64,000 bases of DNA from Hahella sp. KA22 (GCF_004135205.1 NZ_CP035490.1:2869501-2933500); one strand, 5' to 3'. Numbered from the stretch's first letter, positions 36,466 to 46,311 are shown. Notes: generated by a model from the sequence alone, not told the origin. Translations and numbers: made by a program.

Positions 36466-38859
36466 TTAGGCGAATTTGCTGCTGGCGGCCGCTGCGACAG
36501 GGTCTTCCAGCCATTTCGCCAGCATTTGGGTGAGCGCTTTTTTCTCGTAAGGCTTGGTGAGGTAATCATTCATGCCACAGCTGAGGCAGCGCTCTTTGTC
36601 GCCCTGCATGACGTTGGCGGTGACCGCGATGATAGGCAGGGCGTCATACTTGGCGTTCTGACGAATCAGTCGTGTAGCCTCGTAGCCATCCATGACCGGC
36701 ATATGGCAGTCCATCAGAATGATGTCGTAGTGGTCGTTACCCACCAGATCCATGGCGTCCTGTCCGTTATTGGCGATGCTGACTTCGTAGCCCAGCTTGC
36801 GCAGGATGGTTTTCGCCACCAGTTGGTTAACCTGATTATCTTCCACCAACAGCACATGTTTCTTGCCTACCGGCGCCTCCGGCATATCCGTTCCTTCCGT
36901 AATCACCGCAGCCCCGCCAGGGTTGGCGGCCTTGTACAGGGTGTCGTAAAGCCTGTCGCGGCTAACCGGCGCACTGATCATTTGCTCGATACGCATGGCT
37001 TTGAAGGCGTCGGTGTCAGACGGAATGTTTTGTCGCGCCACCAGAATCATATGCACGTTATCGATGTCCTGATGCTCTACCAGCAACGGAGACAGGGAGC
37101 GGGAGTCAAATAAGATGATGGTGTTGGCCTCAAAGCGCTGTTCTTTCAGCTGAACGTCCTGCGGATGCTCATAGGGGTAGGAGGCGCAGGGCAACTTCCA
37201 GTTTTGCAGTTCGGCGCTGATGCATTCAAAGGTGCGATTCTCTGTCTGATGCAGCAGCACGAAATGATGCTTGAACAGGCTTTCGTCCACCTTCGGGCTG
37301 GGCGTGTTGTGGTCCGCCAGCAGGGGAAGGGTGACCATGAAACTGCTGCCGCGTCCTCGTTCCGAAATCACCTCGATCTTACCGCCCATGTGGGTGACCA
37401 GCTGGCGACACAATGTCAGACCAAGGCCGGTGCCGCCGTATTTGCGGGTGATATCGGCGTCGCCTTGAGAGAAGGGGGAAAATATAGACTCCAGCCGATC
37501 CGCTTCGATGCCGATGCCGGTGTCGGATACGCGGATTTCCACGCTCTGATTTTTCAGAATGCTCAGGCTGACGGTGACGCTGCCGGTTTCCGTGAATTTA
37601 ATAGCGTTACCAGTCAGGTTGCTGACGATCTGGCGAATACGGGTGGGGTCGCCGTAGACTCGTTCAGGGAAAGTGGGGTCGATATTGGTGTACAGGGCCA
37701 CATTCTTGGCGTGAGCGTTTTGCGCCAACAGGCGTGACACGTCTTCGACGGTCTTGCGAAGATCGAAGGCGATGTTCTCCAGGGTAAGCTTGCCAGCTTC
37801 CACTTTGGATATGTCCAGGATGTCGTTGAGCAACTCCAGCAAGGCGACGCCGGAGCTGTAGGCGACATTAAGCTGCTCTTTCTGCTTCTCAGACAGCGGC
37901 TCTTCCAGCGTCAGGCTGATCATGCCCAGCACGCCGTTGAACGGGGTGCGGATTTCGTGGCTCATATTGGCGAGGAAGTCCGCCCGGGCTTTGGCGCGGC
38001 TGACTGCCTCCTCTTTAGCGACACGCAGGTCGTGGTTGCTCTTGATGAGCTGTTTGTTCTTCTCGGACAGCTCTTTGGTGCGACTGTCGACAATTTGCTC
38101 TAACTGCTCTGAATAGGTCTTCAGACGGGACTCGGCTTTCTTCAGCTTGTTCAGGTTCTCATCGATTGCCTGCAGCTGGTTGTTGGTGGAGTTGACCAGG
38201 ACGCCGATTTCATCCATCTCATGGCCCTTGGGAACGGGTAGACGGATTTTCTCAGGGGTTTCCGGATCGACTTCGCTGACCGCAGAGATAACTTTCACCA
38301 GGGGTTGGGTCAGCATGATATAGAACAGAATCAGCAGCACCGCGGAAAGGATCAAGCTGCGTAAAAAGCCGGACACCAGGGTAAATGCCGCCCGTTTAAG
38401 GAACTCTGCGCCGCTGGGATAAGTGTCCACGACCACATTCAGGTCGCCCAGGACAAAGTCATTCAGTTGCGGTACGAATAGCGTTTCAGTATAGGTGCGG
38501 CTGGGTTGGAACAGCAGGTCGCTGAGCCAGCGGTAGGCGGAGGTTTGTGGCTCGCGCTCTTTGCTCGCCAGCAGTCGATTGTCCGTGTCGATAATCTCCG
38601 CATGGATGATCGAGGGATGTTCAAGTAGCCCGTCCAACAGCTCCGCGGCGAGTCGGGCGTCGATGTTATAGGCGATCTGCGAGGCCGGCGCATGGCTGAT
38701 GGCGACGACCGCGCGAATTTCCGCATCCAGAGAATTTTTTTCGTTGAGAAAGTCGATGATGACCTGAATCAGGCTCAGCACCATACCCAGCAACAACGCT
38801 ACGGCGACGGTGTTGCGCGCCAGTCGGAAGGATAGTCGGTTGTTGATGCTAATTTTCAA
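36466..38859 (-). CDS. Hybrid sensor histidine kinase/response regulator
   Basis: This is a 797-residue hybrid kinase. Membrane helices near ~12-36 and ~165-190 enclose a periplasmic sensor of ~130 residues. A HAMP-like segment and coiled coil (~190-285) follow, then HisKA with the phospho-His near 300 (NMSHEIRTPFNG) and HATPase (~405-520, GGTGLGLTL). Residues ~530-655 look like a degenerate receiver without a clear phospho-Asp. The C-terminal receiver (~665-785) is intact, with the phospho-Asp in ILMDCHMPVMDG. There is no Hpt domain, so a separate phosphotransfer protein is needed. It lies 99 bp after an unknown membrane protein gene. Confidence 0.9.
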   Translation of the reverse strand: MKISINNRLSFRLARNTVAVALLLGMVLSLIQVIIDFLNEKNSLDAEIRAVVAISHAPASQIAYNIDARLAAELLDGLLEHPSIIHAEIIDTDNRLLASKEREPQTSAYRWLSDLLFQPSRTYTETLFVPQLNDFVLGDLNVVVDTYPSGAEFLKRAAFTLVSGFLRSLILSAVLLILFYIMLTQPLVKVISAVSEVDPETPEKIRLPVPKGHEMDEIGVLVNSTNNQLQAIDENLNKLKKAESRLKTYSEQLEQIVDSRTKELSEKNKQLIKSNHDLRVAKEEAVSRAKARADFLANMSHEIRTPFNGVLGMISLTLEEPLSEKQKEQLNVAYSSGVALLELLNDILDISKVEAGKLTLENIAFDLRKTVEDVSRLLAQNAHAKNVALYTNIDPTFPERVYGDPTRIRQIVSNLTGNAIKFTETGSVTVSLSILKNQSVEIRVSDTGIGIEADRLESIFSPFSQGDADITRKYGGTGLGLTLCRQLVTHMGGKIEVISERGRGSSFMVTLPLLADHNTPSPKVDESLFKHHFVLLHQTENRTFECISAELQNWKLPCASYPYEHPQDVQLKEQRFEANTIILFDSRSLSPLLVEHQDIDNVHMILVARQNIPSDTDAFKAMRIEQMISAPVSRDRLYDTLYKAANPGGAAVITEGTDMPEAPVGKKHVLLVEDNQVNQLVAKTILRKLGYEVSIANNGQDAMDLVGNDHYDIILMDCHMPVMDGYEATRLIRQNAKYDALPIIAVTANVMQGDKERCLSCGMNDYLTKPYEKKALTQMLAKWLEDPVAAAASSKFA

Positions 38860-38958
38860 GGGTTATTCCCATGAACGCCAAGCGAGCGGCGGAGATAGAG
38901 GAAACTGTCCGGCGCTCCGCCGGTCAGGAAAGCATAAGCGCTGTCCAGGCCGTCCGCT

Positions 38959-39738
38959 CTAATCATAAGACTGCTTTTTCTTCCATTTTTCTTCTTCTGT
39001 CACCATCTTGTCCAACTGCGCGCTCAGTCTGTCGCTTCCCTCGGCAACTGCTTCCGATTTGCTGTGCGCCGCTTCGGTGGCAAGTTTTTCCAGCTCTTTG
39101 ATGCGTTGACGATAAATAAGCATGCTTTTCTGCGCAAGGGGATTCTTCTCTATTTTACCCAAAGCCTCGATAGCGTCATGGTAATGATGAATGGCGACGC
39201 GCGGCCGGTTGGTGGCTTGGGCGTGTTTGGCCTTGTTAACGTGGGAATCCGCCAGGGAGCGTACAATCAGGAACTGGGTGTTGAGAAGGTGTTTGACGCC
39301 GGTTTTCTTTTCTATGCGGCCTTTTTGGACCTGCACTTCGATAAACTTGTACAGCCCTTTAAGCAGTTTGCGGACTTCCTGCATCACCGCCTGGTTTTGT
39401 AAGTCGAGCTGAGGGAAGTCGGCCTGGCTCTTTATATTCTCCTTTATTACCTCCCACTCTTCGGCCTGGCTTTCATGGTCGCCCCGATGACCGAGATTGG
39501 CGAGCTCTTTGATGGTTTCCTGGGCGCGAGTCACCACCAGCAGACGAATGTCTTTGGGGGCGTATTGTGGCGGCAAACCTGTGGCCAGCGCTTTAAACAG
39601 CCGCAAGCGGTCAAGCAAAGCATTGAGCTGACGTTGCCGGGCGTCCTTCGCCTTTTCGCGCCACTGTCCCAAGTAAATCAGAAGCAACACCAAAATAATG
39701 ACGCCGCCTATTAAGGCGGTAATATTCGTTGCAGACAT
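38959..39738 (-). CDS. Hypothetical membrane-anchored helical protein
   Basis: I do not recognise this 259-residue protein. It has one N-terminal helix (~7-25, GGVIILVLLLIYLGQW) and a long charged cytoplasmic region predicted to be all-helical. A repeat-like stretch at ~165-215 (AIHHYHDAIEALGKIEKNP) may be TPR-like. The end is very basic and acidic mixed (EEEKWKKKQSYD). It precedes the hybrid kinase on the same strand, so the two may be co-transcribed, but nothing shows a shared function. Confidence 0.7.
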   Translation of the reverse strand: MSATNITALIGGVIILVLLLIYLGQWREKAKDARQRQLNALLDRLRLFKALATGLPPQYAPKDIRLLVVTRAQETIKELANLGHRGDHESQAEEWEVIKENIKSQADFPQLDLQNQAVMQEVRKLLKGLYKFIEVQVQKGRIEKKTGVKHLLNTQFLIVRSLADSHVNKAKHAQATNRPRVAIHHYHDAIEALGKIEKNPLAQKSMLIYRQRIKELEKLATEAAHSKSEAVAEGSDRLSAQLDKMVTEEEKWKKKQSYD

Positions 39739-39860
39739 CTGGGTCGTATATTTTCTATATAAATTTAGAACTTACGGAAAGTATAGATGAAACTGGGAAA
39801 GTCTACGGATTTCTGCAAAAAAATGTCTGTCTGTGCGAAGAGGGCGACTGCCTGGCGAAA

Positions 39861-40352
39861 CTACGTCGATAGAGACTTTGGCGTTACAAAAAGCTGCAAA
39901 ACTCCCCGTGTTTGCGATATGTCCGACCAGCGTTCCATGTCAAAGCGGATCTGAGCGACGCCGCAGGTGGGAAGGTTAGCGATGCGGCTGTCGGAAATGG
40001 CGTTCAACAAGTCTGTAAAACCGGGATTGTGTCCAATAATTGTGAGATTGGCTTGCGTTTGCTGTTTGATCAGAGCCAGGAGTGTGGTGTAATCCGCCTC
40101 GTAAATTTTGGCGTCCTCCTGCACGACTTTTAATAGTGCAGGATTGTCTTGGCCCAGTAGTTGCAGCGTTTGCCGGGTTCTGCGCGAAGGACTCAGCAGG
40201 CATACATCGGTGGAGAATTTCATATTCTTCAGGAAACCGCCAATCTTGGGCGCGTCCCGCAATCCCCGTTTCCCCAGCGGCCTTTCCAAATCAGGCAGTT
40301 GTGGATTCTCCCAGGAGGATTTTGCGTGACGGATCAGGGTCAGGGTATGCAT
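39861..40352 (-). CDS. sixA: SixA-like phosphohistidine phosphatase
   Basis: This 163-residue phosphatase has the histidine-phosphatase RHA motif at the N-terminus (LIRHAKSSWENP) and the second His in IIGHNPGFTDLL near residue 108. SixA removes phosphate from histidine in phosphotransfer proteins such as ArcB. The short length and LERPLGKRGLRDAP segment fit the SixA branch rather than phosphoglycerate mutases. Two kinases lie within 5 kb, but a link is not shown. It diverges from the BMP-type binding protein gene. Confidence 0.85.
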   Translation of the reverse strand: MHTLTLIRHAKSSWENPQLPDLERPLGKRGLRDAPKIGGFLKNMKFSTDVCLLSPSRRTRQTLQLLGQDNPALLKVVQEDAKIYEADYTTLLALIKQQTQANLTIIGHNPGFTDLLNAISDSRIANLPTCGVAQIRFDMERWSDISQTRGVLQLFVTPKSLST

Positions 40353-40519
40353 GAGGGGCCGCCTGAATTTGCGCGAACTCGTATTTATAACGTGAAAATT
40401 ATTCTGCCATCAATAATTCTGGCGTGCGTCAACATTGTGCGTCGATGGAGAATTGTAATAGCATCCGCACTGTAATGATAAAAAGATCGTTCAGTCCTAG
40501 ATCTACCAAGGATAATTAT

Positions 40520-41512
40520 ATGAAAAAAACTATAATTGCTGCTTGTATGGGGTTAACTTTGGTTCAGCCGGCGATCGCCGCGGACTTCAAACCGGCCGTT
40601 GTTTACGATAAAGCCGGCAAGTTCGACAAATCATTCAATGAAGCGGTTTTTCGAGGAGCGGAAAAGTTTAAAAAGGACACCGGCGTTGAAGTGAAAGAGG
40701 TGGAGCCTACTAATGAGGCTCAGGTTGAACAGGGTCTTGAAAAATTGGCTCGTCGCGGCTCCAGCCCGATTGTGGCGGTTGGTTTCAGTCAGGCGAATGC
40801 GGTGGCTTCCGTCTCCGCGAAATATCCGGACGTTCAGTTCACATTGATCGACATGGTGGTGGAGAACCCTAACGTTCACTCCATCGTGTTCAAAGAGCAT
40901 GAAGGCTCGTTCCTGGTCGGCGCATTGGCGGCGATGAAGTCCGCAACCGGTAAAGTCGGTTTCATCGGCGGCATGGACATTCCTTTGATTCGTAAGTTTG
41001 GTTGCGGCTTTGAGCAAGGCGCCAAGTACGAAAATCCGAAAGCGGAAGTTTTCACCAACATGATCGGCTCCACCGGCGCGGCGTTCAATAACCCGGGCAA
41101 AGCGGCGGAACTCGCCAAGAGCCAGTTTGACAGCGGCGCGGACGTTATCTTCGCAGCGGCTGGCAGCAGCGGCAGCGGCGTATATCAGGCGGCCAAAGAC
41201 GTGGGCAAGTACGCTATCGGCGTAGACAGCAACCAGAACCACCTGCATCCAGGCACCATGCTGACTTCCATGGTCAAGCGTGTTGACGTAGCGGCGTACA
41301 GCAACTGGATGGCGGCCAAAGACGGCAAGTGGGAGCCAGGTATTGAAGCGCTGGGGTTGGCGGAGAACGGCGTTGATTGGGCGCTGGACGAACACAACCG
41401 CGCGCTGGTGACCAAGGAAATGGAAGAGAAAGTCAATCAGATCAAGGCGGATATCATTTCCGGCAAGATCAAAGTACACGACTACATGTCTGACAACAGC
41501 TGCAAATACTAA
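40520..41512 (+). CDS. BMP-family ABC transporter substrate-binding protein (nucleoside type)
   Basis: This 330-residue periplasmic binding protein captures purine nucleosides or related ligands for the ABC importer encoded next to it. A Sec signal peptide (MKKTIIAACMGLTLVQPAIA) ends near residue 20. The BMP hallmarks VVYDKAGKFDKSFN, IVAVGFSQANA, and AIGVDSNQNHLHPG are present, with the nucleoside-base residue in the FDKSFNE stretch. The ATG at 40520 has AAGGA upstream; the open frame starting at 40424 includes non-coding residues. It is followed by a hairpin and then the ATPase gene after 241 bp, as in operons where the binding protein is made in excess. Confidence 0.93.
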   Translation: MKKTIIAACMGLTLVQPAIAADFKPAVVYDKAGKFDKSFNEAVFRGAEKFKKDTGVEVKEVEPTNEAQVEQGLEKLARRGSSPIVAVGFSQANAVASVSAKYPDVQFTLIDMVVENPNVHSIVFKEHEGSFLVGALAAMKSATGKVGFIGGMDIPLIRKFGCGFEQGAKYENPKAEVFTNMIGSTGAAFNNPGKAAELAKSQFDSGADVIFAAAGSSGSGVYQAAKDVGKYAIGVDSNQNHLHPGTMLTSMVKRVDVAAYSNWMAAKDGKWEPGIEALGLAENGVDWALDEHNRALVTKEMEEKVNQIKADIISGKIKVHDYMSDNSCKY

Positions 41513-41603
41513 GCGGGTTGTGAATTTAACGACGGCGTTGTAAGCGCCGCCACGAAAGAAATATCGCCGGGCGTGAAGGGCCTGAAGCCGGGTTTTTAAT
41601 CGT

Positions 41604-41630
41604 CCCGGGACAAGTTTTTTCTTGCCCGGG
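41604..41630. terminator. Hairpin between binding-protein and ATPase genes
   Basis: CCCGGGACAAG and CTTGCCCGGG form a stem with one bulged A around a TTTTTT loop, followed by a short T-rich end. It lies 90 bp past the binding-protein stop and may cut the long transcript so that the binding protein exceeds the membrane components. Confidence 0.5.
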
Positions 41631-41753
41631 TTTGTCATTTATCTTGACTACTTGGTCAGAAAAATGAGAAAAAACCCCTGCGCGGGTGCTTAAGCCCGGC
41701 GGATTTCCGAGTAAACTAACAACCGATAAACCAATTCGGGATTTCCCATTTCC

Positions 41754-43298
41754 ATGACTAGTAACGCATTGCAGCTTGAGAGTATCAGCAAGCGGTTCGG
41801 CGCTGTATTGGCTAATTCAGACGTTAGCCTTTCAGTCGAACAGGGAACTATACACGGCGTCATTGGTGAAAACGGCGCAGGTAAGTCGACCCTGATGAGC
41901 ATACTCTACGGCTTTTACCAGGCGGACAGCGGTTCCATCAAAGTTTTCGGCAAGGAAGCAAAAATCCACGATTCTCAGGACGCCATCGACGTCGGCATCG
42001 GCATGGTGCATCAGCACTTTATGCTGGTGGATACCTTCACTGTGCTGGAGAACATTACTCTGGGTTGCGAAGGCAGTATGTTGCTGAGCAAGGGCCAGGC
42101 GCAGGCGCGCGAGGCTTTGAGTAAACTGTCCAGGGAGTACAACCTTAAAGTTGACCCTGACGCCCTGGTTGGCGAGCTGCCGGTCGGCGTACAGCAGCGG
42201 GTGGAAATCCTGAAAGCGCTGTACAAAGGCGCAAAAATTCTGATCCTGGACGAGCCCACCGGCGTACTGACGCCACAGGAAACAGACGACCTGTTCAAGA
42301 TTCTGCTGTCGCTGAAGGAACAGGGCGTGACCGTCCTTTTGATCACACACAAACTGAAAGAAATCATGCACGTGACGGATAATGTGTCCGTTATGCGCCA
42401 AGGCAAGATGGTGGCCCATCGCCACACTGCTGAAACCAACCCTGAAGAACTCGCTGAGCTGATGGTCGGGCGCAAGGTTGTTCTGCAATTGGAGAAGCCT
42501 GCGACTGACGCCGGCTCCAAGGCGCTCACCGTCTCCAACCTGAAAGTGCGCGACGCCCAGGGTATTGAGCGGGTGAAAGGGGTCTCCTTTGAAGTCGCGG
42601 CTGGTGAAATAGTCGGTATCGCAGGAGTGTCCGGCAATGGACAGACGGAATTGATGGAAGCGCTGGCGGGCATGGTCTCGCCGGAATCCGGGGAAATTCG
42701 CTACGGCGACCTGTTGATTTCCGCTGATCATAAAGTCTGCCCTGCAGAGATGCGCAAAGCCGGCGTAGCTCACGTACCGGAAGACCGCCATCGGGTCGGT
42801 CTGGTGACTTCCTTCAGCGCCAGTGAAAACGCCATTCTGGGCTATCATCGCAGCTCCGCCTGGAACAGTAAGGGCATACTAAGCGGCGCCACTGTTGGCA
42901 AGCACTGCGCGGAATTGATGGCCGATTTCGACGTACGTCCCCAGGACCCCACCCTTAAATGCGCCAACTTCTCCGGCGGCAACCAGCAAAAACTCATCCT
43001 CGCCCGTGAACTCGATCAGACGCCGAAGGTGTTGCTGGTAGGCCAGCCGACTCGCGGCGTGGACATCGGGGCGATCGAGTTTATTCACCAGCGTTTGCTG
43101 GATATGCGTAACCGCGGCGGCGCTATTCTGTTGGTATCCGTAGAGCTGGATGAGATTCTTTCTCTGAGCGACCGCATCATCGTCATGTGCGACGGCCGCG
43201 TGACTGGAGAGTTAGCCGCCTCGGAGGCGGATGAATGTACGCTGGGGCTGATGATGTCGTCGTCCCGGGATATCAACGCCAGCGAAGAGAAAGAATAA
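41754..43298 (+). CDS. ABC transporter ATP-binding protein, nucleoside importer (NupA/YufO-like)
   Basis: This 514-residue protein has two ABC domains in tandem (1-240 and 260-500), as in sugar and nucleoside importers. The first has Walker A GENGAGKST and the signature at LPVGVQQRVEIL, with Walker B ILILDEPT. The second has an altered P-loop, GVSGNGQTE, and FSGGNQQKLIL as its signature. This asymmetric pair is normal for the RbsA/YufO type. It overlaps the first permease by one base (TAATG). It energises uptake of the ligand bound by the BMP-type protein upstream. Confidence 0.94.
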   Translation: MTSNALQLESISKRFGAVLANSDVSLSVEQGTIHGVIGENGAGKSTLMSILYGFYQADSGSIKVFGKEAKIHDSQDAIDVGIGMVHQHFMLVDTFTVLENITLGCEGSMLLSKGQAQAREALSKLSREYNLKVDPDALVGELPVGVQQRVEILKALYKGAKILILDEPTGVLTPQETDDLFKILLSLKEQGVTVLLITHKLKEIMHVTDNVSVMRQGKMVAHRHTAETNPEELAELMVGRKVVLQLEKPATDAGSKALTVSNLKVRDAQGIERVKGVSFEVAAGEIVGIAGVSGNGQTELMEALAGMVSPESGEIRYGDLLISADHKVCPAEMRKAGVAHVPEDRHRVGLVTSFSASENAILGYHRSSAWNSKGILSGATVGKHCAELMADFDVRPQDPTLKCANFSGGNQQKLILARELDQTPKVLLVGQPTRGVDIGAIEFIHQRLLDMRNRGGAILLVSVELDEILSLSDRIIVMCDGRVTGELAASEADECTLGLMMSSSRDINASEEKE

Positions 43299-44398
43299 TG
43301 AAAGGTCTGGATCGTAATTTGCCCACTTGGGTCAATGTCGGCTTGTTGCCGCTGTTAAACGTCGTTACTGCATTGCTGGTATCCGCCTTGGTGTTTTGGC
43401 TGATCGACGTTAACCCGTTGGAAGCGGCTGAAATTCTGTTGTACGGCGCCTTTGGCTATCAGGAAGGCATTGGGTTCACGCTGTATTACACCACTAACTT
43501 CATCTTTACTGGTCTGGCTGTGGCGATTGCTTTCCACGTCGGTCTTTTCAATATCGGCGGAGAAGGTCAGGCCTACATTGGCGGCCTGGGCGTCGGTTTA
43601 CTGTGTCTGGCGTTGGACGCCTCCGTGCCCGGTCCGGTGTTGCTGTTGCTGAGCACTCTGGCCGCTGCGCTATTTGGGGCAGCCTGGGCGTTTATCCCAG
43701 GCTGGTTGCAGGCCTATCGCGGCAGCCACATCGTTATCACCACGATCATGTTCAACTTCCTGGCGTCATCGCTGATGGTGTATCTGATGGTGAACGTGCT
43801 GCGTGAACCTGGACAGATGGCGCCGCAAAGTCGCGCCCTGGCGGAAACCGCTTGGCTGCCTTTTATGCATGATTTGTTCGCGGCGATTGGCATTGAATTT
43901 GAGCGTTCTCCATTGAACATTTCTCTGTTCCTGGCTTTGCTGTGCGCATTTGGGGCCTGGGTATTTATCTGGAAAACCAAGTGGGGTTATGAGATTCGCA
44001 CCGTAGGCAGCAACCAGCAGGCGGCGGTCTACGCAGGCATTAAACCCGCACGGGTGATGTTGCTGGCCATGGCCATCTCCGGCGCTTTGGCGGGCTTTGT
44101 CGGCGTTAACGAAATCAATGGAGTGCAGCATCGACTGTTGCTGGATTTCCATTATGGATACGGCTTCGCAGGTATTGCGGTTGCGCTGATGGGACGTAAC
44201 CATCCCATTGGCATCGTGCTGGCGGCGTTGTTGTTCGGCGCGTTGTATCAGGGCGGCGCTGAGCTGGCTTTTGAAATGTCCAACGTGAACCGGGACATCG
44301 TCGTGGTCATGCAGGGTCTGGTTATTTTGTTCTGTGGCGCCTTGGAGTTTTTGTATAAGCCCTTGATCGCCAATATGTTCAAGGAGAAAACGGCATGA
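43298..44398 (+). CDS. ABC transporter permease, BMP/nucleoside type (first)
   Basis: This 366-residue inner-membrane permease has about nine helices and the conserved FNIGGEGQAYIGG segment of the branched-chain/nucleoside permease family (BPD_transp_2). The ATG at 43298 shares its first base with the ATPase stop codon, which fixes the start. It pairs with the second permease to form the heterodimeric channel. The cytoplasmic loop with VYAGIKPARVMLLAM is the likely contact to the ATPase. Confidence 0.93.
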   Translation: MKGLDRNLPTWVNVGLLPLLNVVTALLVSALVFWLIDVNPLEAAEILLYGAFGYQEGIGFTLYYTTNFIFTGLAVAIAFHVGLFNIGGEGQAYIGGLGVGLLCLALDASVPGPVLLLLSTLAAALFGAAWAFIPGWLQAYRGSHIVITTIMFNFLASSLMVYLMVNVLREPGQMAPQSRALAETAWLPFMHDLFAAIGIEFERSPLNISLFLALLCAFGAWVFIWKTKWGYEIRTVGSNQQAAVYAGIKPARVMLLAMAISGALAGFVGVNEINGVQHRLLLDFHYGYGFAGIAVALMGRNHPIGIVLAALLFGALYQGGAELAFEMSNVNRDIVVVMQGLVILFCGALEFLYKPLIANMFKEKTA

Positions 44399-45360
44399 TC
44401 GATACCTTGATTCTCACTTTGGACGCCACCATGCGAGTGTCCACGCCTCTGATATTCGCCGCCTTCGCAGGTATGTTTTCTGAGCGTTCCGGCGTGGTGG
44501 ACATCAGCCTGGAAGGTAAGATGCTGGCGGCGGCGTTCACCGCTGCAGCGGTCGCTTACCTGACCAATTCCGCATGGTTGGGCCTGGGCGCAGCCATTAT
44601 GGTTTCCGTGTCTTTGGCGATGTTGCACGGCGTCGCCTGCGTCACCTTCCGTGGCAATCAGGTCGTCAGCGGCGTGGCTATCAATATACTGGCCGCAGGC
44701 CTGACGATGACGCTGGGCCTGAGCTGGTTCAAGCAGGGCGGACAAACTCCGCAGCTGACTGACGCCGCCCGCTTTTCCATTATTGAGTTCCCGGGCGCGG
44801 AAATGATGAGAGATGTGCCGGTGATTGGCGGCATCTATTCTGAAATGCTCAGCGGCCACAATATCTTTGTTTATCTGGCCTTTTTGGTCGTGCCGTTCTC
44901 TTGGTGGTTGTTGTTCCGTACGCGCTTCGGTTTGCGTCTGAGAGCCGTTGGCGAGAACCCGAAAGCGGTGGACACAGCAGGGATTTCCGTGCACCGCATG
45001 CGCTACGCAGCACTACTGTGCGCAGGCATTCTGTGCGGCTTCGCCGGCGCCTATATCTCCTCCGCGCAGAATGCGCAGTTCGTACGGGACATGACCGCAG
45101 GGCAGGGCTTTATCGCGCTGGCGGCGTTGATTTTTGGTAAGTGGCGTCCTTTGCCTGTACTGGGCGCCTGTCTGCTGTTCGGATTCCTCGACGCTGTCGC
45201 TGTGCGCTTGCAGGGCGTGGAAATTCCTGGATTGGGCAAGGCGCCGATTCAGCTGATTGAGGCGCTGCCTTACATCCTGACGGTAGTCTTGTTGGCTGGC
45301 TTCTTTGGCAAAGCGGTGGCGCCCAAGGCGATCGGCTTGCCCTATGTGAAAGAACGTTAG
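44395..45360 (+). CDS. ABC transporter permease, BMP/nucleoside type (second)
   Basis: This 321-residue permease is related to the one before it and overlaps it by ATGA. It has about eight helices and the SGVVDISLEGKMLAAAF signature of the YufQ-like partner subunit, then GENPKAVDTAGISVHRMRY as the predicted ATPase contact. The C-terminal FGKWRPLPVLGACLLFGFLDAV segment is also typical. A ribokinase-like gene follows after 75 bp, tying import to catabolism. Confidence 0.93.
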   Translation: MIDTLILTLDATMRVSTPLIFAAFAGMFSERSGVVDISLEGKMLAAAFTAAAVAYLTNSAWLGLGAAIMVSVSLAMLHGVACVTFRGNQVVSGVAINILAAGLTMTLGLSWFKQGGQTPQLTDAARFSIIEFPGAEMMRDVPVIGGIYSEMLSGHNIFVYLAFLVVPFSWWLLFRTRFGLRLRAVGENPKAVDTAGISVHRMRYAALLCAGILCGFAGAYISSAQNAQFVRDMTAGQGFIALAALIFGKWRPLPVLGACLLFGFLDAVAVRLQGVEIPGLGKAPIQLIEALPYILTVVLLAGFFGKAVAPKAIGLPYVKER

Positions 45361-45435
45361 GTCAAACACTGACAAAGACATATCTGCGTCGCCAGGGCTT
45401 GACCATTTAGCCTTGGCGACGACCTAAGGAAGACT

Positions 45436-46308
45436 ATGAAAGTTCTGAATTTCGGTTCCATTAATATTGATTATGTCTACCGGGTGCCTCACTTCGTGCG
45501 CCCGGGGGAAACACTGGCCAGCGACTCGCTGACGACAGTTTTAGGCGGTAAAGGCGCTAATCAATCTATCGCACTGGCGCGCGCCGGCGTCAAAACCGCT
45601 CATTTGGGACGAGTGTCCGCGGCGGACGCCTGGGCGGTAGATCTGATGCGCGAGAGCGGCGTAGATGTTTCCACGGTCTCGCAAATCACCGAGCCCAGCG
45701 GTCACGCCATCATTCAGGTGGATGACGCGGGTGAAAACGCCATCGTGTTGTTTGGCGGCGCCAACCGCAGCTTTTCCCAACAAGAAGTGGTTTCTGCTGT
45801 TTCCGCTCTGGACGAAGGCGACTGGCTGCTTATGCAAAACGAATGTAATGGCGTGGAATGGGCGATCGCCGCCGCAGCGGAGCGCAAGGTGAAAATTGCG
45901 TTCAATCCTGCGCCGATGACGCAAGACGTCAAGACGCTGCCTTTGGAGCAGGTTGATCTGTTGATTCTGAACGCCATGGAAGCCTGTGATCTGGCGGAAA
46001 CCGCGGATGCTGACGCTGCATTGCAGGCTCTGGCGAGCAAATACCCAAACACTACGGTTGTGGTGACATTGGGCGGCGAAGGCGCTTTAGTCATGAGCGT
46101 CGGCGAGACCGTCACCCGTCCGGCGGACAAAGTGACCCCCGTCGACACCACGGGCGCTGGCGACACCTTTGTCGGCTATTTCCTGGCTTCGCTTATTTCC
46201 GGTTATGAACATTCCGCCGCTCTGGCCAGAGCGGTCAAAGCGGCCGGCATTGCGGTCACCCGTCCCGGCGCTTCTCCCAGTATTCCAACCGCCCAGGAGG
46301 TGGATTGA
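45436..46308 (+). CDS. rbsK: PfkB-family sugar kinase, ribokinase-like
   Basis: This 290-residue kinase probably phosphorylates ribose freed by the neighbouring nucleoside hydrolase. The two PfkB signatures are clear: the N-terminal GGKGANQSIALARAG and the C-terminal DTTGAGDTFVGYF with the catalytic Asp near residue 242. Ribose-type substrate binding is suggested by NFGSINIDYVYRVPHF at the start. It is a little shorter than E. coli RbsK (309). The stop is 3 bp from the hydrolase start. Other ribose-like sugars are possible. Confidence 0.85.
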   Translation: MKVLNFGSINIDYVYRVPHFVRPGETLASDSLTTVLGGKGANQSIALARAGVKTAHLGRVSAADAWAVDLMRESGVDVSTVSQITEPSGHAIIQVDDAGENAIVLFGGANRSFSQQEVVSAVSALDEGDWLLMQNECNGVEWAIAAAAERKVKIAFNPAPMTQDVKTLPLEQVDLLILNAMEACDLAETADADAALQALASKYPNTTVVVTLGGEGALVMSVGETVTRPADKVTPVDTTGAGDTFVGYFLASLISGYEHSAALARAVKAAGIAVTRPGASPSIPTAQEVD

Positions 46309-46311
46309 TTT

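Noticed and set aside
40353-40519. Possible purine riboswitch before the nucleoside-binding protein gene
   Set aside because: I looked for the conserved loop and junction pattern and did not find it; the leader shows no stable three-way junction.
40631-41638. 335-codon minus-strand frame
   Set aside because: Antisense to the BMP-type binding protein; composition dominated by His, Arg and Val.
41832-42848. 338-codon minus-strand frame
   Set aside because: Antisense to the ABC ATPase with intact Walker motifs; no ribosome site or family pattern.
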